Source of the DNA: Terrimonas pollutisoli
GTDB taxonomy: Bacteria > Bacteroidota > Bacteroidia > Chitinophagales > Chitinophagaceae
Assembly (NCBI RefSeq): GCF_029360765.1
Contig: NZ_JARKNA010000003.1
Span: forward strand, 420,987-484,986
Direction: 5' to 3'
DNA length: 64,000 nt
The notes under the pieces are model-generated. The model was given only the letters and a program-made list of their open reading frames with translations, had not been told where the DNA came from and ran no database searches. The position numbers were made by a program, and so were the translations under genes. Each line of letters begins with the position of its first letter. Within the stretch, counting starts at the first letter, position 1. Shown here in pieces: positions 1-8,895 of this stretch.

Positions 1-32
1 TACCGTTTGACGACTGCTGCTCTTTCCGACAT

Positions 33-518
33 TCAATCGTTTTCAAGGTAGTTCTCCCAAAACCAAAGTTCTGAATCAGGGTTTTGTTGTTCAATCTCTC
101 TTAATGCGTTTTGGCGTTCTTTTTCTGTAATTGGATTTTTCTCTAAGTCAACGGGATTAGTTCTTTTTTTTGAAACGTCGTTGAGAATTGAAATAATACT
201 TTTGAAGCTGCCTAAATTATCAGCGACAATAAAAGGTTCCCACGCTCCTTCACCGTGTGCAGCACTTAACACTCTCAGATTGGTGGAACTTGTGTCAACA
301 ATAAACGGGTCGCCCATTTGGTCGCTTGCTATTGCAATCCATTCTTTTTGCCAATCTCCTTCTTGTCCTGTAGTAAGTGATTTACCTGCTGTGTCAAAGC
401 TATAACCTACTTGTTCATCTTCTAAAGTGTCTGCCTGAAAAAAGTTTATTTCGTTATAGCCAAGCGAAACATCGGCTATGCCAGAAAGGAACCATTTAAT
501 TTTTTCAAGAGTCCTCAT
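33..518 (-). CDS. SMI1/KNR4 (SUKH) family protein, immunity-like
   Basis: A 161-residue soluble protein with no signal peptide. The middle resembles the SUKH fold: a GDWQKEWIAIASD stretch (about residues 54-66) followed by GDPFIVDTS and GAWEPFIVADN, the usual 'tryptophan, acidic, DP-phi-phi-D' pattern of SMI1/KNR4 proteins, then a FKSII helix. Family knowledge: SUKH proteins are common immunity proteins against polymorphic and contact-dependent toxins, though many are orphans of unknown role. The start is an ATG 59 bp downstream of the SUFU-like gene on the same strand, so the two are probably co-transcribed. The C-terminus is charged and helical. No cognate toxin lies inside the window; one could lie beyond the left edge. 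The family call is fairly secure, the immunity role is inference. Confidence 0.7.
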   Translation of the reverse strand: MRTLEKIKWFLSGIADVSLGYNEINFFQADTLEDEQVGYSFDTAGKSLTTGQEGDWQKEWIAIASDQMGDPFIVDTSSTNLRVLSAAHGEGAWEPFIVADNLGSFKSIISILNDVSKKRTNPVDLEKNPITEKERQNALREIEQQNPDSELWFWENYLEND

Positions 519-577
519 TAAATATGATTTGAAGTTAAGAATTGCCTATAGGTTGCTGATAACACATAAGCTTATGG

Positions 578-877
578 CTAAATGACCAGGCTGTCTCTGT
601 TTGGGTTTAGATAATTTATTTGTTTTTTGTCGGGTCGAGGTGAATAAAGTACGAGTTCAATTAAATTTTCATCCATTCTGTCAACGGACATACCTACGGT
701 GCAATAGCAAAACATATTATGTCGGTTATTTGGTGTCACTTCAAGAACGGAAAAATCAGGATGAAGTTTTTCTTTCGGGCCATAGTTAAGGTTTAACAGC
801 TTGCCAATCTTGCCGAAATAATTTTCGTAGTGTTTTCGAAGTGTCTCAGTATATTTTTTGGAATTAAAAACTTGCAT
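578..877 (-). CDS. Shortened suppressor-of-fused (SUFU) domain protein
   Basis: About 100 residues from the ATG at 877; an upstream in-frame TTG at 928 would add 17. The segment LEVTPNNRHNMFCYCTVGMS followed by IELVLYSPRPD matches the N-terminal half of bacterial SUFU-like domains, which have a 'TPP-R--W-Y-T-GMS ... IEL' signature. Bacterial SUFU domains are usually nearer 170-200 residues; this one stops about 12 residues after the IELVLYS strand, so it looks C-terminally truncated. The remaining 59 bp before the next gene are too short to encode the missing half in another frame. SUFU proteins, like SUKH, are recurrent immunity proteins. The reading frame is the same as that of the upstream S10 peptidase, whose stop codon lies just before it. 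It could be a remnant rather than an active gene. Confidence 0.5.
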   Translation of the reverse strand: MQVFNSKKYTETLRKHYENYFGKIGKLLNLNYGPKEKLHPDFSVLEVTPNNRHNMFCYCTVGMSVDRMDENLIELVLYSPRPDKKQINYLNPNRDSLVI

Positions 878-940
878 GACGTGTCGAATAAAACAACCAC
901 TACTTTCTGTGGCGAAATTTGTTTCCAAAACAATGAATGA

Positions 941-2488
941 TCAATATCTCGCCGCCTCTCCCTGCTTCGGTGTTGAAGCTTTGATAAACTCTCTTATATC
1001 CTCATTCGCTGTTTCCAAATCCTGTTTGCGCAGGTACATCATATGCCCGCTGCGATAACCTTTCCAGCTAAGCCGCTTTTTGAGTTTGCCACCGGGATCC
1101 ATTTGCCACATACTGTATTTGGCATTGAAATAATCACAGGCGCCATCATAATAACCGGATTGAACCATCACGTGCAAAAAAGGATTTTGTGCCATGGCTT
1201 GCCGCAGGTTTTCACCGGTGCGGTCACCTGTGCGATCCCACGGACTTACATTACCAAACATCAAATACTTCAGGTCGGTTTTATAGTTTAATTCATTGCG
1301 CAAATACATATTGATAGCCGGCGTAAACGAATGCAGCCAGGACGTCAGCTCAGCGTTGAAATCAGGACCATCACCCGCATCTTCACGATCGATGCCACGA
1401 TAACGGGAGTCAAGACGACCGACAGTATAGCCTTTATCACGTAACAATTCTTTCCAGAAAAAATTAACGGGCACATCGAGGTTGTGTTGCAATATTACTT
1501 TTGATGAAAGGCCGGAATAGCGGGCCATCTTTTCAGCGATCATTTTTTTCTTTTCATCGGTTAAAGAACTGCCGCGGCTCATAGCAGGTATCAGTTCATT
1601 CATGGTAAACTCTTCCACTTCCGGCAACATTGCTGTCAGATCTTTTTGCTGCAGATCGGCTGATAACATTTTGTGATCCCATGCTGTGGCAGCAAAATAG
1701 GGGAGACGAAGAGCCGCATCTACCGGCCCGTCTCTTTCAATCCCTAATTCAGTGGGTGAAACCAATATCACACCGTTCAGGTACATCCACTGTGCATTCT
1801 GTAATTCTAATGCAAGGCCTGATACCCGGGTAGTACCATAGCTTTCACCGATCAGGTATTTAGGTGAGGCCCAGCGGTTATTACGTGTAACAAACGTGTT
1901 GATCCACTCGGCCAGGTATTTGATATCAGCACGAACACCAAAGAATTTAGTGCCGGGTATATCCTTGCTCACTGCTCTTGAATAGCCTGTGTTAACGGGG
2001 TTCACAAAAACAATATCCGCGATATCTAAAATGGAGTAGGGGTTTTCTTTTATACCATAAGGCTGCACCGGGTAACCTTCATCATCGATATTCAACAATC
2101 GTGGACCAGTATAGGCGATATGCATCCAAACAGAAGCAGAACCGGGTCCGCCGTTAAAGGAGATCACCAGTGGCCTTATCGTTTTGTCTTTTACATCCCT
2201 TCGTTCATAATAAGTATAAAATAAACCGGCGATACATTTTCCTTCTTCATCCCAAACCGGCATGGTGCCTGTTGTGGCTTTATAAGCAATGCGCTGCCCC
2301 TTGATGGTAGTGGTATGATCGGTGACTACATTTTTATCAGGATTGAAAATAATATTGGGTAAGACAACCTTTTCTTCTTTTGCTGCCGGCTTTTCATCTG
2401 CTGTTGCAGGGGAAGATGGTTTTGGCTGAGCCATTACTTGCAAGCAACTAACGACAATCAAACTAATGAGCAAGACAGTTTTTCTCAT
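941..2488 (-). CDS. Secreted serine carboxypeptidase (peptidase family S10)
   Basis: A 515-residue protein with an N-terminal signal peptide (hydrophobic residues 4-19, cleavage likely after VMAQ). It has the S10 architecture: FNGGPGSASVWMH (about 111-123, oxyanion region), GESYG with nucleophile Ser216, an acid region SGYYDGACDYFN (Asp448 the likely catalytic Asp) and RSGHMMY with His482. Family enzymes remove C-terminal amino acids from peptides; in Bacteroidota they are periplasmic or extracellular. A lysine/alanine-rich linker follows the signal. The length is normal for bacterial S10 enzymes and all catalytic positions are present. The gene is transcribed toward the left edge, with the SUFU-like gene 60 bp downstream; whether they form an operon is uncertain. 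Substrate preference cannot be read from sequence. Confidence 0.9.
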   Translation of the reverse strand: MRKTVLLISLIVVSCLQVMAQPKPSSPATADEKPAAKEEKVVLPNIIFNPDKNVVTDHTTTIKGQRIAYKATTGTMPVWDEEGKCIAGLFYTYYERRDVKDKTIRPLVISFNGGPGSASVWMHIAYTGPRLLNIDDEGYPVQPYGIKENPYSILDIADIVFVNPVNTGYSRAVSKDIPGTKFFGVRADIKYLAEWINTFVTRNNRWASPKYLIGESYGTTRVSGLALELQNAQWMYLNGVILVSPTELGIERDGPVDAALRLPYFAATAWDHKMLSADLQQKDLTAMLPEVEEFTMNELIPAMSRGSSLTDEKKKMIAEKMARYSGLSSKVILQHNLDVPVNFFWKELLRDKGYTVGRLDSRYRGIDREDAGDGPDFNAELTSWLHSFTPAINMYLRNELNYKTDLKYLMFGNVSPWDRTGDRTGENLRQAMAQNPFLHVMVQSGYYDGACDYFNAKYSMWQMDPGGKLKKRLSWKGYRSGHMMYLRKQDLETANEDIREFIKASTPKQGEAARY

Positions 2489-2613
2489 ATCCTGTTGGGT
2501 TTGCTATAAAATCTAAAATTGTGGCAAAAAAAATTAACGGGCAAATAAAGTGGGAAAATGAGTTTAGAATTCAGAGTTATGGTCCATGGCACTTTTCTCT
2601 TTTGACTTTTCAC

Positions 2614-3129
2614 TCATTTCACTTTCTTCTCCATGATGACAAACTCCAACGGTTGCGTTGGGATGCCAAAGCGTAGATCTTTGGGGAACGGTTTACGTTC
2701 ATCGGTTTGGTAATACCCATGTCTTTCATACCAGGCTATCAATTCAGCACGAAGGGAGATCACGTTCATAAAAATGTAGGAACAATTATTTTTTTCCGCA
2801 TACTCTTCTGCGGCTGCCAATAATTTTTTCCCGATGCCGGAACCCTGCAAAATGGGTGATACGGTTAACATGCCTAAATACAAACCTCTTTCCTGTTTGT
2901 GCAGGTATACACAACCTGTAATGGTTCCATCTTCTTCGAAATATTTTAATAGTACGGCGTCCTTATTTTCAAGAAGCGAGTTTAGTGAGGCCTCATCCGT
3001 TCTCAACTCGCCTTTTAAAAAATTAGCCTCGGTGGTCCATCCTTGTTTGGAGTCTTCACCCCGGTAAGCGCTGTTGATAAGCTGAACGAGTGCAGGAATG
3101 TCTTCGCTGGTTGCAATTGATATAGGCAT
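2614..3129 (-). CDS. GNAT family N-acetyltransferase
   Basis: A 171-residue protein when started at the ATG at 3129 (MPISIATSEDIPALVQLI), which coincides with the usual GNAT beginning; a TTG 60 bp upstream gives an unconvincing extension. The acetyl-CoA-binding motif A is visible as LTVSPILQGSGIGKKLL (pyrophosphate loop Q-x-x-G-x-G), preceded by the beta strand GCVYLHKQ and followed by RAELIAWYERHGYYQTDE, the typical motif B end. The acceptor substrate (amine of a small molecule, peptide or antibiotic) cannot be predicted. The gene is divergent from the giant CHAT protein gene across a 352-bp spacer and lies 125 bp upstream of the S10 peptidase on the same strand. Function beyond acetyl transfer is unknown. 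Confidence 0.85.
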   Translation of the reverse strand: MPISIATSEDIPALVQLINSAYRGEDSKQGWTTEANFLKGELRTDEASLNSLLENKDAVLLKYFEEDGTITGCVYLHKQERGLYLGMLTVSPILQGSGIGKKLLAAAEEYAEKNNCSYIFMNVISLRAELIAWYERHGYYQTDERKPFPKDLRFGIPTQPLEFVIMEKKVK

Positions 3130-3481
3130 TGCCGAAATTAAGGAATTGACGCTATTGCTGATGAATACACCCGGATCTGTTGTTGACAACTAGATTTACA
3201 AACTAACACTCTACTGATTCTGCTAAAATTTTTCAACTCTGATTGATCCATCTACCTGCCTGTAGTATTGCCACCTCATTTTTTTTACTTAATTTTTACA
3301 CTGCAATTTTTCGGACTCTTCGAAAACTTGTATTTCTCACTGATCTATCCACCTTTCAGCAATAGTAGCAGGATTTGTGCTGGTTTAGTCTATTGCTCAT
3401 TTATTTTCTATCGTAGGCCTGGTTGTAGCATTCGTTAATTAAATTGATGAATTGAAATCGCATAACCTCAACCTGTAGAAT
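3130..3481. other. Divergent intergenic region, no gene seen
   Basis: A 352-bp AT-rich spacer between the divergent GNAT and CHAT genes. No credible reading frame or RNA gene is visible. Two related segments, around 3241-3276 (TGATCCATCTACCTGCC) and 3340-3372 (TGATCTATCCACCTTTC), look like degenerate direct repeats and could be regulatory sites, but the match is imperfect. I found no exact TTTG-N19-TAnnTTTG promoter for either gene. Confidence 0.4.
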
Positions 3482-6400
3482 ATGAAAATTAACAAGATCA
3501 CCATCCGCGGTGAAAAACAACCCAGCCAATCAACCTTTGAATCAGCCGATGATCTTAAACTGGAAGAAGTTTACCTGTTAGGAAGCTCCACGAGGGGTGA
3601 AGCAGAGCGGCACAGCATTCAGCTAAAAAAAGACCAGGTAGTAGAATTTGTATTTGAAGATAATACGGTCTGGCTTAGTTCTGATCAAACGATCCAGGAT
3701 GTTTTCCCTGAGGCCGCAGCCCTTAAAAGCCGGTCTGTTGACAGTGACTTTGAAATTCCTTATTACATTCAATCCACTTCTGATGAGCGGGGGATCGGAA
3801 CAGTAGCATTGAAGTTATTAAAGGTCTTCACCAAAAAGAGCATAAAAAAAGGAGTACGGGAACTGGCTGTTGATCTTGAGAAAAAACAACTGGATAACAA
3901 AAGCGGTTTATACAGGCTCGATGCCAGCTTCCAGTTTTTTAAAGACATTCCTGTCAGCAACAGCAAGCCTTTCCTGCTTTTCCTGCACGGTACTAATTCA
4001 TCCACCAGCGGATCATTTGGCGAACTGGCTGGCACCGAATTGTGGAAATATATTTTTCAAAACTATGAGCAAAATGTATTGGCCTTCCAGCATGAGACGC
4101 TTACCAAAAGTCCTTTACAAAATGTGGCTGAACTGGTAAAGCAACTTCCTTCGAATGCCGTTCTCCATCTGATCAGTCATTCCCGCGGCGGTTTGGTCGG
4201 TGATATTGTTTCCCGGTTTTGCGTCGACGATGAAAACAATGCAGGCTTCTCTGCGGAAGAAATTAATTACTTAAAAAAAGAAGGCCGGGATGAGGATATA
4301 AAATATAGTAAGGCCATTAAAGATGCGTTAAAAGCAAAAAATATTTCGGTACAAAAATTTATTCGTGTTGCCTGCCCGGCCAGTGGGACTACATTGGCTT
4401 CCGAGAGGCTTGATAATTTTTTTAATGTCACTTTTAATTTAATTGGCCTCGCCATAGGTGGCCCGGCTAATCCTGTATATAATGCATTTAAAAACCTGCT
4501 TGCTTCTGTGGTAGATTGCAAAGAAGATGTAAGTATATTACCGGGTCTGGAGGCGATGAATCCTGATTCGCCGTTTATCAAGGTACTAAACTACCCCCGG
4601 CCTGCTGCAGCTATCGACAGTCCACTGGCGGTTATATCCGGTAATAGCCGTGTTAATTTAAGTTTTAAAGCATTGGTTGTATTAGCCAGTAAACTTTTCT
4701 TTGATTCGAAGAATGATCTCGTCGTAAATACAGCTTCCATGTACAATGGTGCAAAGCGGATAAAGATGATGCAATACTTTTTTGACGAAGGCGCCACCGT
4801 GGATCATTTTCATTATTTCAAAAACCCTAAAACAAGTACAGCCCTGCTGGATGCATTAAGGACAACGGATGATGCACTGATCCCCGGCTTTGTGAAGTTG
4901 GAACAGGGTGCATCGATGTTGGCCGATCGAAATGCTATCCTGAAGTTGGATGGCGGGCAGGTATTTAAAAATACAGTTACCGGTAAACGACCTATTGCTG
5001 TTTTACTACCCGGCATCATGGGTTCCAATTTGTCAAAGAATGGAAAACTGATCTGGATAAACTATTTCCGTTTTATTGGCGGAGAATTAAATGATCTGCG
5101 CATTACTGAGAAAGGAGTGGAAGCCCCTTCACTGATCAAAACTTCGTACAAAAAACTGGCAGATCATTTAAGTGCCAATTATGATGTAGTCACCTTTGCA
5201 TTTGACTGGCGGCAGCAACTGAATGATTGTGCCAAATTGCTGAATGAAAAGATTATTGAATTACTGGCTTATGGGCAACCAATCAAGTTAATTGGGCACT
5301 CCATGGGTGGTGTGCTGATTCGTGATTTTATTTTAACACATCCGGATACCTGGCAGCGGTTAAACAACTCCAGTGGTTTCCGGCTTTTGTTTTTGGGTTC
5401 ACCGCTGGGTGGTTCTTTTCGTATTCCGTATGTGTTGTACGGCAAAGACCCCATTATTGATAAGATCAGCAAGATTGACATCTTTCATAGCAAAAAGCAA
5501 TTGCTCGAAATCTTTTCCAACTTTCCTGGTTTGTTAAGTTTACTGCCTTTATCAGATGATGATCAAAATGATTTTGCCAAAGAAGAAACCTGGAAAAAAA
5601 TGAGCAAGGCTAATGGTGATGCTGCCTGGCCAATTCCTGCAAAAAAGCAATTGGATACATTTAAAACCTATCGTGATTTTATCAATGAAAATGTAAAAAA
5701 TATTGACTACTCTAATGCTGTTTATATAGCTGGCAGGGACAACTCAACTCCCTCCGGTTATGAAATAGATGAGAACAACAATCTTGTTTTTTTCAGCACG
5801 GCGGCTGGTGACCAAAGTGTGACATGGGAAACAGGTATTCCTAAAAAAATGATTGAAAATAATTCAGTCTATTATTCGGATGCTTCTCATGGTGCATTGT
5901 CTAATGATCCGTCACTTTTTAAAAGCATCGATGAGATACTGGAGCATGGATCTACTCTTCTATTAAAGAAAACAAAACCGGTGATCCGTGGTGCCGAATT
6001 ACAGTTTAGAACACCGGTCGTAAATGATTTTGATCTTTCAGCTGAAGGAGTAGAGAATACTATTTTGGGATTAGGTGAGGAGAAAGTAACTGAAGCCGGC
6101 GAAGTGCCTATTCGTGTTTCGATCAGTAACGGAGATCTGAAATATTCTTCTTATCCTTTGATGGCAGGGCACTTTATAAATGATGGCATCCTGTATGCAG
6201 AAAAAGCGATTGATTATAATTTGAGGGGCGTATTGACCGAACGATACCAATTGGGACTTTATCCCGGTGAGATTGGTACCAGCGAAGTAGTGATTACACA
6301 TCAAAAAGATTTTAATGGAGCCATTATCGTAGGGCTCGGCGATCCCGGTTCGTTGACGGCTTACCAGCTTACACAAAGTGTTGAACAGGGAGTGGCCAAG

Positions 6401-8803
6401 TATTTACTATATCTGAACAGTAAGGCTCCGCATACTACGAACGGTGTGGGCATACAACAGGTGGGTGTTTCATCACTCGCTATAGCTTGTTCTTATGGCG
6501 GTCTGTCAGTTGAAAAATCGATCAGGGCCATTATAATGGGAGTCCAAAATGCCAATACTAAGATCAGGCAAACATTAAGAGAGGGCGCCAAAACCATCAC
6601 CCACCTGGAATTTATTGAGCAATACCAGGACCGGGCATTGGGTTGTCTCTATGTTTTAAATGAAATAGAAAAAGAAGATGATCATACTGTGAACATCGTT
6701 TTTGAGAAAAAGCGGATTAAAAAACTATTGGGGTCAAGAGAACGATTGCCGTTGGATAATACAGACGAATGGTGGACCCGGATCAACGTAAAATTGAAAG
6801 AGTATGAAATAAGATCGGCAAGGATCAAAGGCATGCAGTTTAATATCTCCACTGGCGGTGCAAGGGAAGAACAGCGGGACTTGTTTACCAGTCGTGAAAT
6901 GATCCAGGAGTTGATCAATGATCTGTCTGGCAATAATCAATGGACGCCGCAATTAGCTAAAACAATTTTTGAATTGCTGGTGCCGAATGATTTTAAAGAG
7001 CAGCTAAAAAAACAAGCGAATATCAATTGGATCGTGGATAAGGATACCGCTTCTTATCCCTGGGAGTTGTTGCAGGATAGTACACATAATGCAAAGCCTT
7101 TGTGCATTAATGCCGGGATGGTTCGCCAGTTAGCAACTTCCGATTATAGGATGAAGATTAATTCGGTCACAAAAGACTCAGCACTGATCATAGCCGATCC
7201 CGATTTGAAGGGATTCGCTAATCAACTGCAGGGAGCTTTGCAGGAAGGAGAATTGGTTAACGAAATTTTAGGCAGTACAGATTTTACTACCACGAAAATT
7301 TCGAGAGGATCGGTCTCTGATATTATCCAGGCTCTTTTTAGTGATGATTATAAGATCATTCACCTCGCAGGACATGGCGTGTTCAATGAAGATCCATCCA
7401 AAGGTTCGGGCATGCTGATTGGTGATAATGTGTTTTTGTCAACCCGTGAAATATGCCAGATGAGTTCAGTGCCGGAATTGGTTTTTGTCAATTGTTGCCA
7501 TTTGGGCAAAACAGATGGAGCAGCTGAAAACTTGTATCGAAACCGGTTTAAATTGGCAGCCAATATCGGAACCCAGTTGATTGAGAACGGCGTAAAAGTA
7601 GTGATTGCTGCAGGCTGGGCCGTGGATGATGCAGCAGCATTAGAGTTCACTGATGTGTTTTATCAATGTATGTTTAATGGAGAGGAGTTTGGACAGGCCG
7701 TATTGCAGGCCAGGAAAATTATTTATGAAAAATACAAATACACCAATACATGGGGTGCTTATCAGTGTTATGGCGACCAGTTTTATACCCTGAGACGAGG
7801 TTATAAAAAACAGCCGCCAAAAGAATTTGTCATTGCCCGTGAGGCTGAAATAGAACTGAGCAATTTGTTGAATAAGCTTGAAATAACTGGTTACACCACA
7901 GAAGGGCACCTGGCTGAGTTAAACGCTATAGCCACCGCCGTTGATAAGGCTAATATCCGGAATGGTGAGATAACAGAATTAGAGGCCCTAATCTATGGCG
8001 GCTTGTGCATGTATGAACAAGCGATGATCAAGTATGAAAGCCTGCTGAAAATGGAAAATGCCTCTTTCTCTTTTTCGGCTATGGAAAAATATTGCAATAT
8101 CCGGCCCAAGTTTTATGTGAGTGAGTATGGAAAAAATAAGAACAACCAGCAGGAGCTGCTGGCGAAGGTTGATAATGTAATTAACGACTTAAACCTGCTG
8201 ATCAATTACAGCCCTACTTCCGAACGGCTGAATATGTTAGGTAGTGCTTATAAAGACAAAGCATTGATTAGTTCAGTAAAGACACAGAAAGTGAATGCTT
8301 ATAAACAGGCGGCACTGCAATATTATAAAGCCTATAATCAAAAGAAAGAAGCGTATTCACTTACCAACTGGCTGGAGATCGAAAACATTCTTGTTTTGCT
8401 GGAAATAAGAAAATGGGGACAGGTGGTAAAAATGGAAAATACCGAATATACTTTACCAACCATTAAGGATGCAGTAAAAGATCTCGATAACATGCTTGAT
8501 GCATTGACCAGCTCTTCACCCGATGAATTGAGCTACTGGGAATGGGCGTCTGCTGCCAATATCCGGCTGTGCCTGTTGATGCTCGATTATAAAACAGGCA
8601 GGTCAAAGCTTCCTACCTATGAGGAAACATTTGATCTCTACAAAGAAACATGGGATAAAGCCGGATCAAAGGGCAAGAAACTGGGTGAGATAGATCATTT
8701 TAATTTTTTAACTGATGCGCTGTCGTTAAGCAAAAAGAAAACGGCTATTGCGATGAAAGCAAAGATTAGTGATATGCGAAACCAATTGGAAAGGATATTG
8801 TAA
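3482..8803 (+). CDS. Giant twin alpha/beta-hydrolase, macro-like and CHAT domain protein
   Basis: A 1773-residue cytoplasmic-looking protein (no signal peptide or membrane segment). Visible order: (1) N-terminal beta-rich segment, about 1-140; (2) first alpha/beta hydrolase, about 160-465, with FLHGTN (168-172), nucleophile elbow HSRGG (Ser234), acid region KNDLVV (Asp412) and His442/His444; (3) second, LCAT-like hydrolase, about 500-830, with LLPGIMGSNL, GHSMGG (Ser607) and candidate His803 in ASHG; (4) a segment about 875-1085 with GLGDPGSLTA that recalls the macro-like N-domain of M17 aminopeptidases (inference); (5) CHAT caspase-like domain, about 1185-1440, with SYPWELL, LAGHG (His1298) and VNCCHLG (Cys1339 the likely nucleophile); (6) helical, TPR-like tail, about 1450-1773. 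CHAT domains are caspase-type proteases used in prokaryotic conflict and signalling systems. All catalytic residues appear intact. A CHAP amidase follows 92 bp downstream. Confidence 0.85.
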   Translation: MKINKITIRGEKQPSQSTFESADDLKLEEVYLLGSSTRGEAERHSIQLKKDQVVEFVFEDNTVWLSSDQTIQDVFPEAAALKSRSVDSDFEIPYYIQSTSDERGIGTVALKLLKVFTKKSIKKGVRELAVDLEKKQLDNKSGLYRLDASFQFFKDIPVSNSKPFLLFLHGTNSSTSGSFGELAGTELWKYIFQNYEQNVLAFQHETLTKSPLQNVAELVKQLPSNAVLHLISHSRGGLVGDIVSRFCVDDENNAGFSAEEINYLKKEGRDEDIKYSKAIKDALKAKNISVQKFIRVACPASGTTLASERLDNFFNVTFNLIGLAIGGPANPVYNAFKNLLASVVDCKEDVSILPGLEAMNPDSPFIKVLNYPRPAAAIDSPLAVISGNSRVNLSFKALVVLASKLFFDSKNDLVVNTASMYNGAKRIKMMQYFFDEGATVDHFHYFKNPKTSTALLDALRTTDDALIPGFVKLEQGASMLADRNAILKLDGGQVFKNTVTGKRPIAVLLPGIMGSNLSKNGKLIWINYFRFIGGELNDLRITEKGVEAPSLIKTSYKKLADHLSANYDVVTFAFDWRQQLNDCAKLLNEKIIELLAYGQPIKLIGHSMGGVLIRDFILTHPDTWQRLNNSSGFRLLFLGSPLGGSFRIPYVLYGKDPIIDKISKIDIFHSKKQLLEIFSNFPGLLSLLPLSDDDQNDFAKEETWKKMSKANGDAAWPIPAKKQLDTFKTYRDFINENVKNIDYSNAVYIAGRDNSTPSGYEIDENNNLVFFSTAAGDQSVTWETGIPKKMIENNSVYYSDASHGALSNDPSLFKSIDEILEHGSTLLLKKTKPVIRGAELQFRTPVVNDFDLSAEGVENTILGLGEEKVTEAGEVPIRVSISNGDLKYSSYPLMAGHFINDGILYAEKAIDYNLRGVLTERYQLGLYPGEIGTSEVVITHQKDFNGAIIVGLGDPGSLTAYQLTQSVEQGVAKYLLYLNSKAPHTTNGVGIQQVGVSSLAIACSYGGLSVEKSIRAIIMGVQNANTKIRQTLREGAKTITHLEFIEQYQDRALGCLYVLNEIEKEDDHTVNIVFEKKRIKKLLGSRERLPLDNTDEWWTRINVKLKEYEIRSARIKGMQFNISTGGAREEQRDLFTSREMIQELINDLSGNNQWTPQLAKTIFELLVPNDFKEQLKKQANINWIVDKDTASYPWELLQDSTHNAKPLCINAGMVRQLATSDYRMKINSVTKDSALIIADPDLKGFANQLQGALQEGELVNEILGSTDFTTTKISRGSVSDIIQALFSDDYKIIHLAGHGVFNEDPSKGSGMLIGDNVFLSTREICQMSSVPELVFVNCCHLGKTDGAAENLYRNRFKLAANIGTQLIENGVKVVIAAGWAVDDAAALEFTDVFYQCMFNGEEFGQAVLQARKIIYEKYKYTNTWGAYQCYGDQFYTLRRGYKKQPPKEFVIAREAEIELSNLLNKLEITGYTTEGHLAELNAIATAVDKANIRNGEITELEALIYGGLCMYEQAMIKYESLLKMENASFSFSAMEKYCNIRPKFYVSEYGKNKNNQQELLAKVDNVINDLNLLINYSPTSERLNMLGSAYKDKALISSVKTQKVNAYKQAALQYYKAYNQKKEAYSLTNWLEIENILVLLEIRKWGQVVKMENTEYTLPTIKDAVKDLDNMLDALTSSSPDELSYWEWASAANIRLCLLMLDYKTGRSKLPTYEETFDLYKETWDKAGSKGKKLGEIDHFNFLTDALSLSKKKTAIAMKAKISDMRNQLERIL

Positions 8804-8808
8804 GCTTC

Positions 8809-8866
8809 AGGTTACCGGTTGCCTGTTTCCGGCTACTGGAAACTGGTAACCGGCAACAGGTAACAC
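8809..8866. repeat. Nested inverted repeat between CHAT and CHAP genes
   Basis: An almost perfect hairpin: arm GTTACCGGTTGCC (8811-8823) pairs with GGCAACAGGTAAC (8852-8864) at 12 of 13 positions, and an inner GTTTCC/GGAAAC pair (8825-8830 with 8838-8843) forms a second stem. It starts 8 bp after the CHAT stop codon. The following ACCTCAAACTTC (8872-8883) recurs at 54722-54733, so this is probably a dispersed repeat; it may also act as an mRNA processing or attenuation structure between the two genes. Confidence 0.6.
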
Positions 8867-8895
8867 TTTCTACCTCAAACTTCAAATTTTTGACT

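Noticed and set aside
578..877. Frameshift origin of the short SUFU-like gene
   Set aside because: The remaining spacer before the SUKH-like gene is only 59 bp, too short to hold the missing half in another frame, so truncation rather than frameshift is favoured.
8804..8889. Small gene between CHAT and CHAP
   Set aside because: The 86-bp gap is filled by an inverted repeat; no start or reading frame fits.
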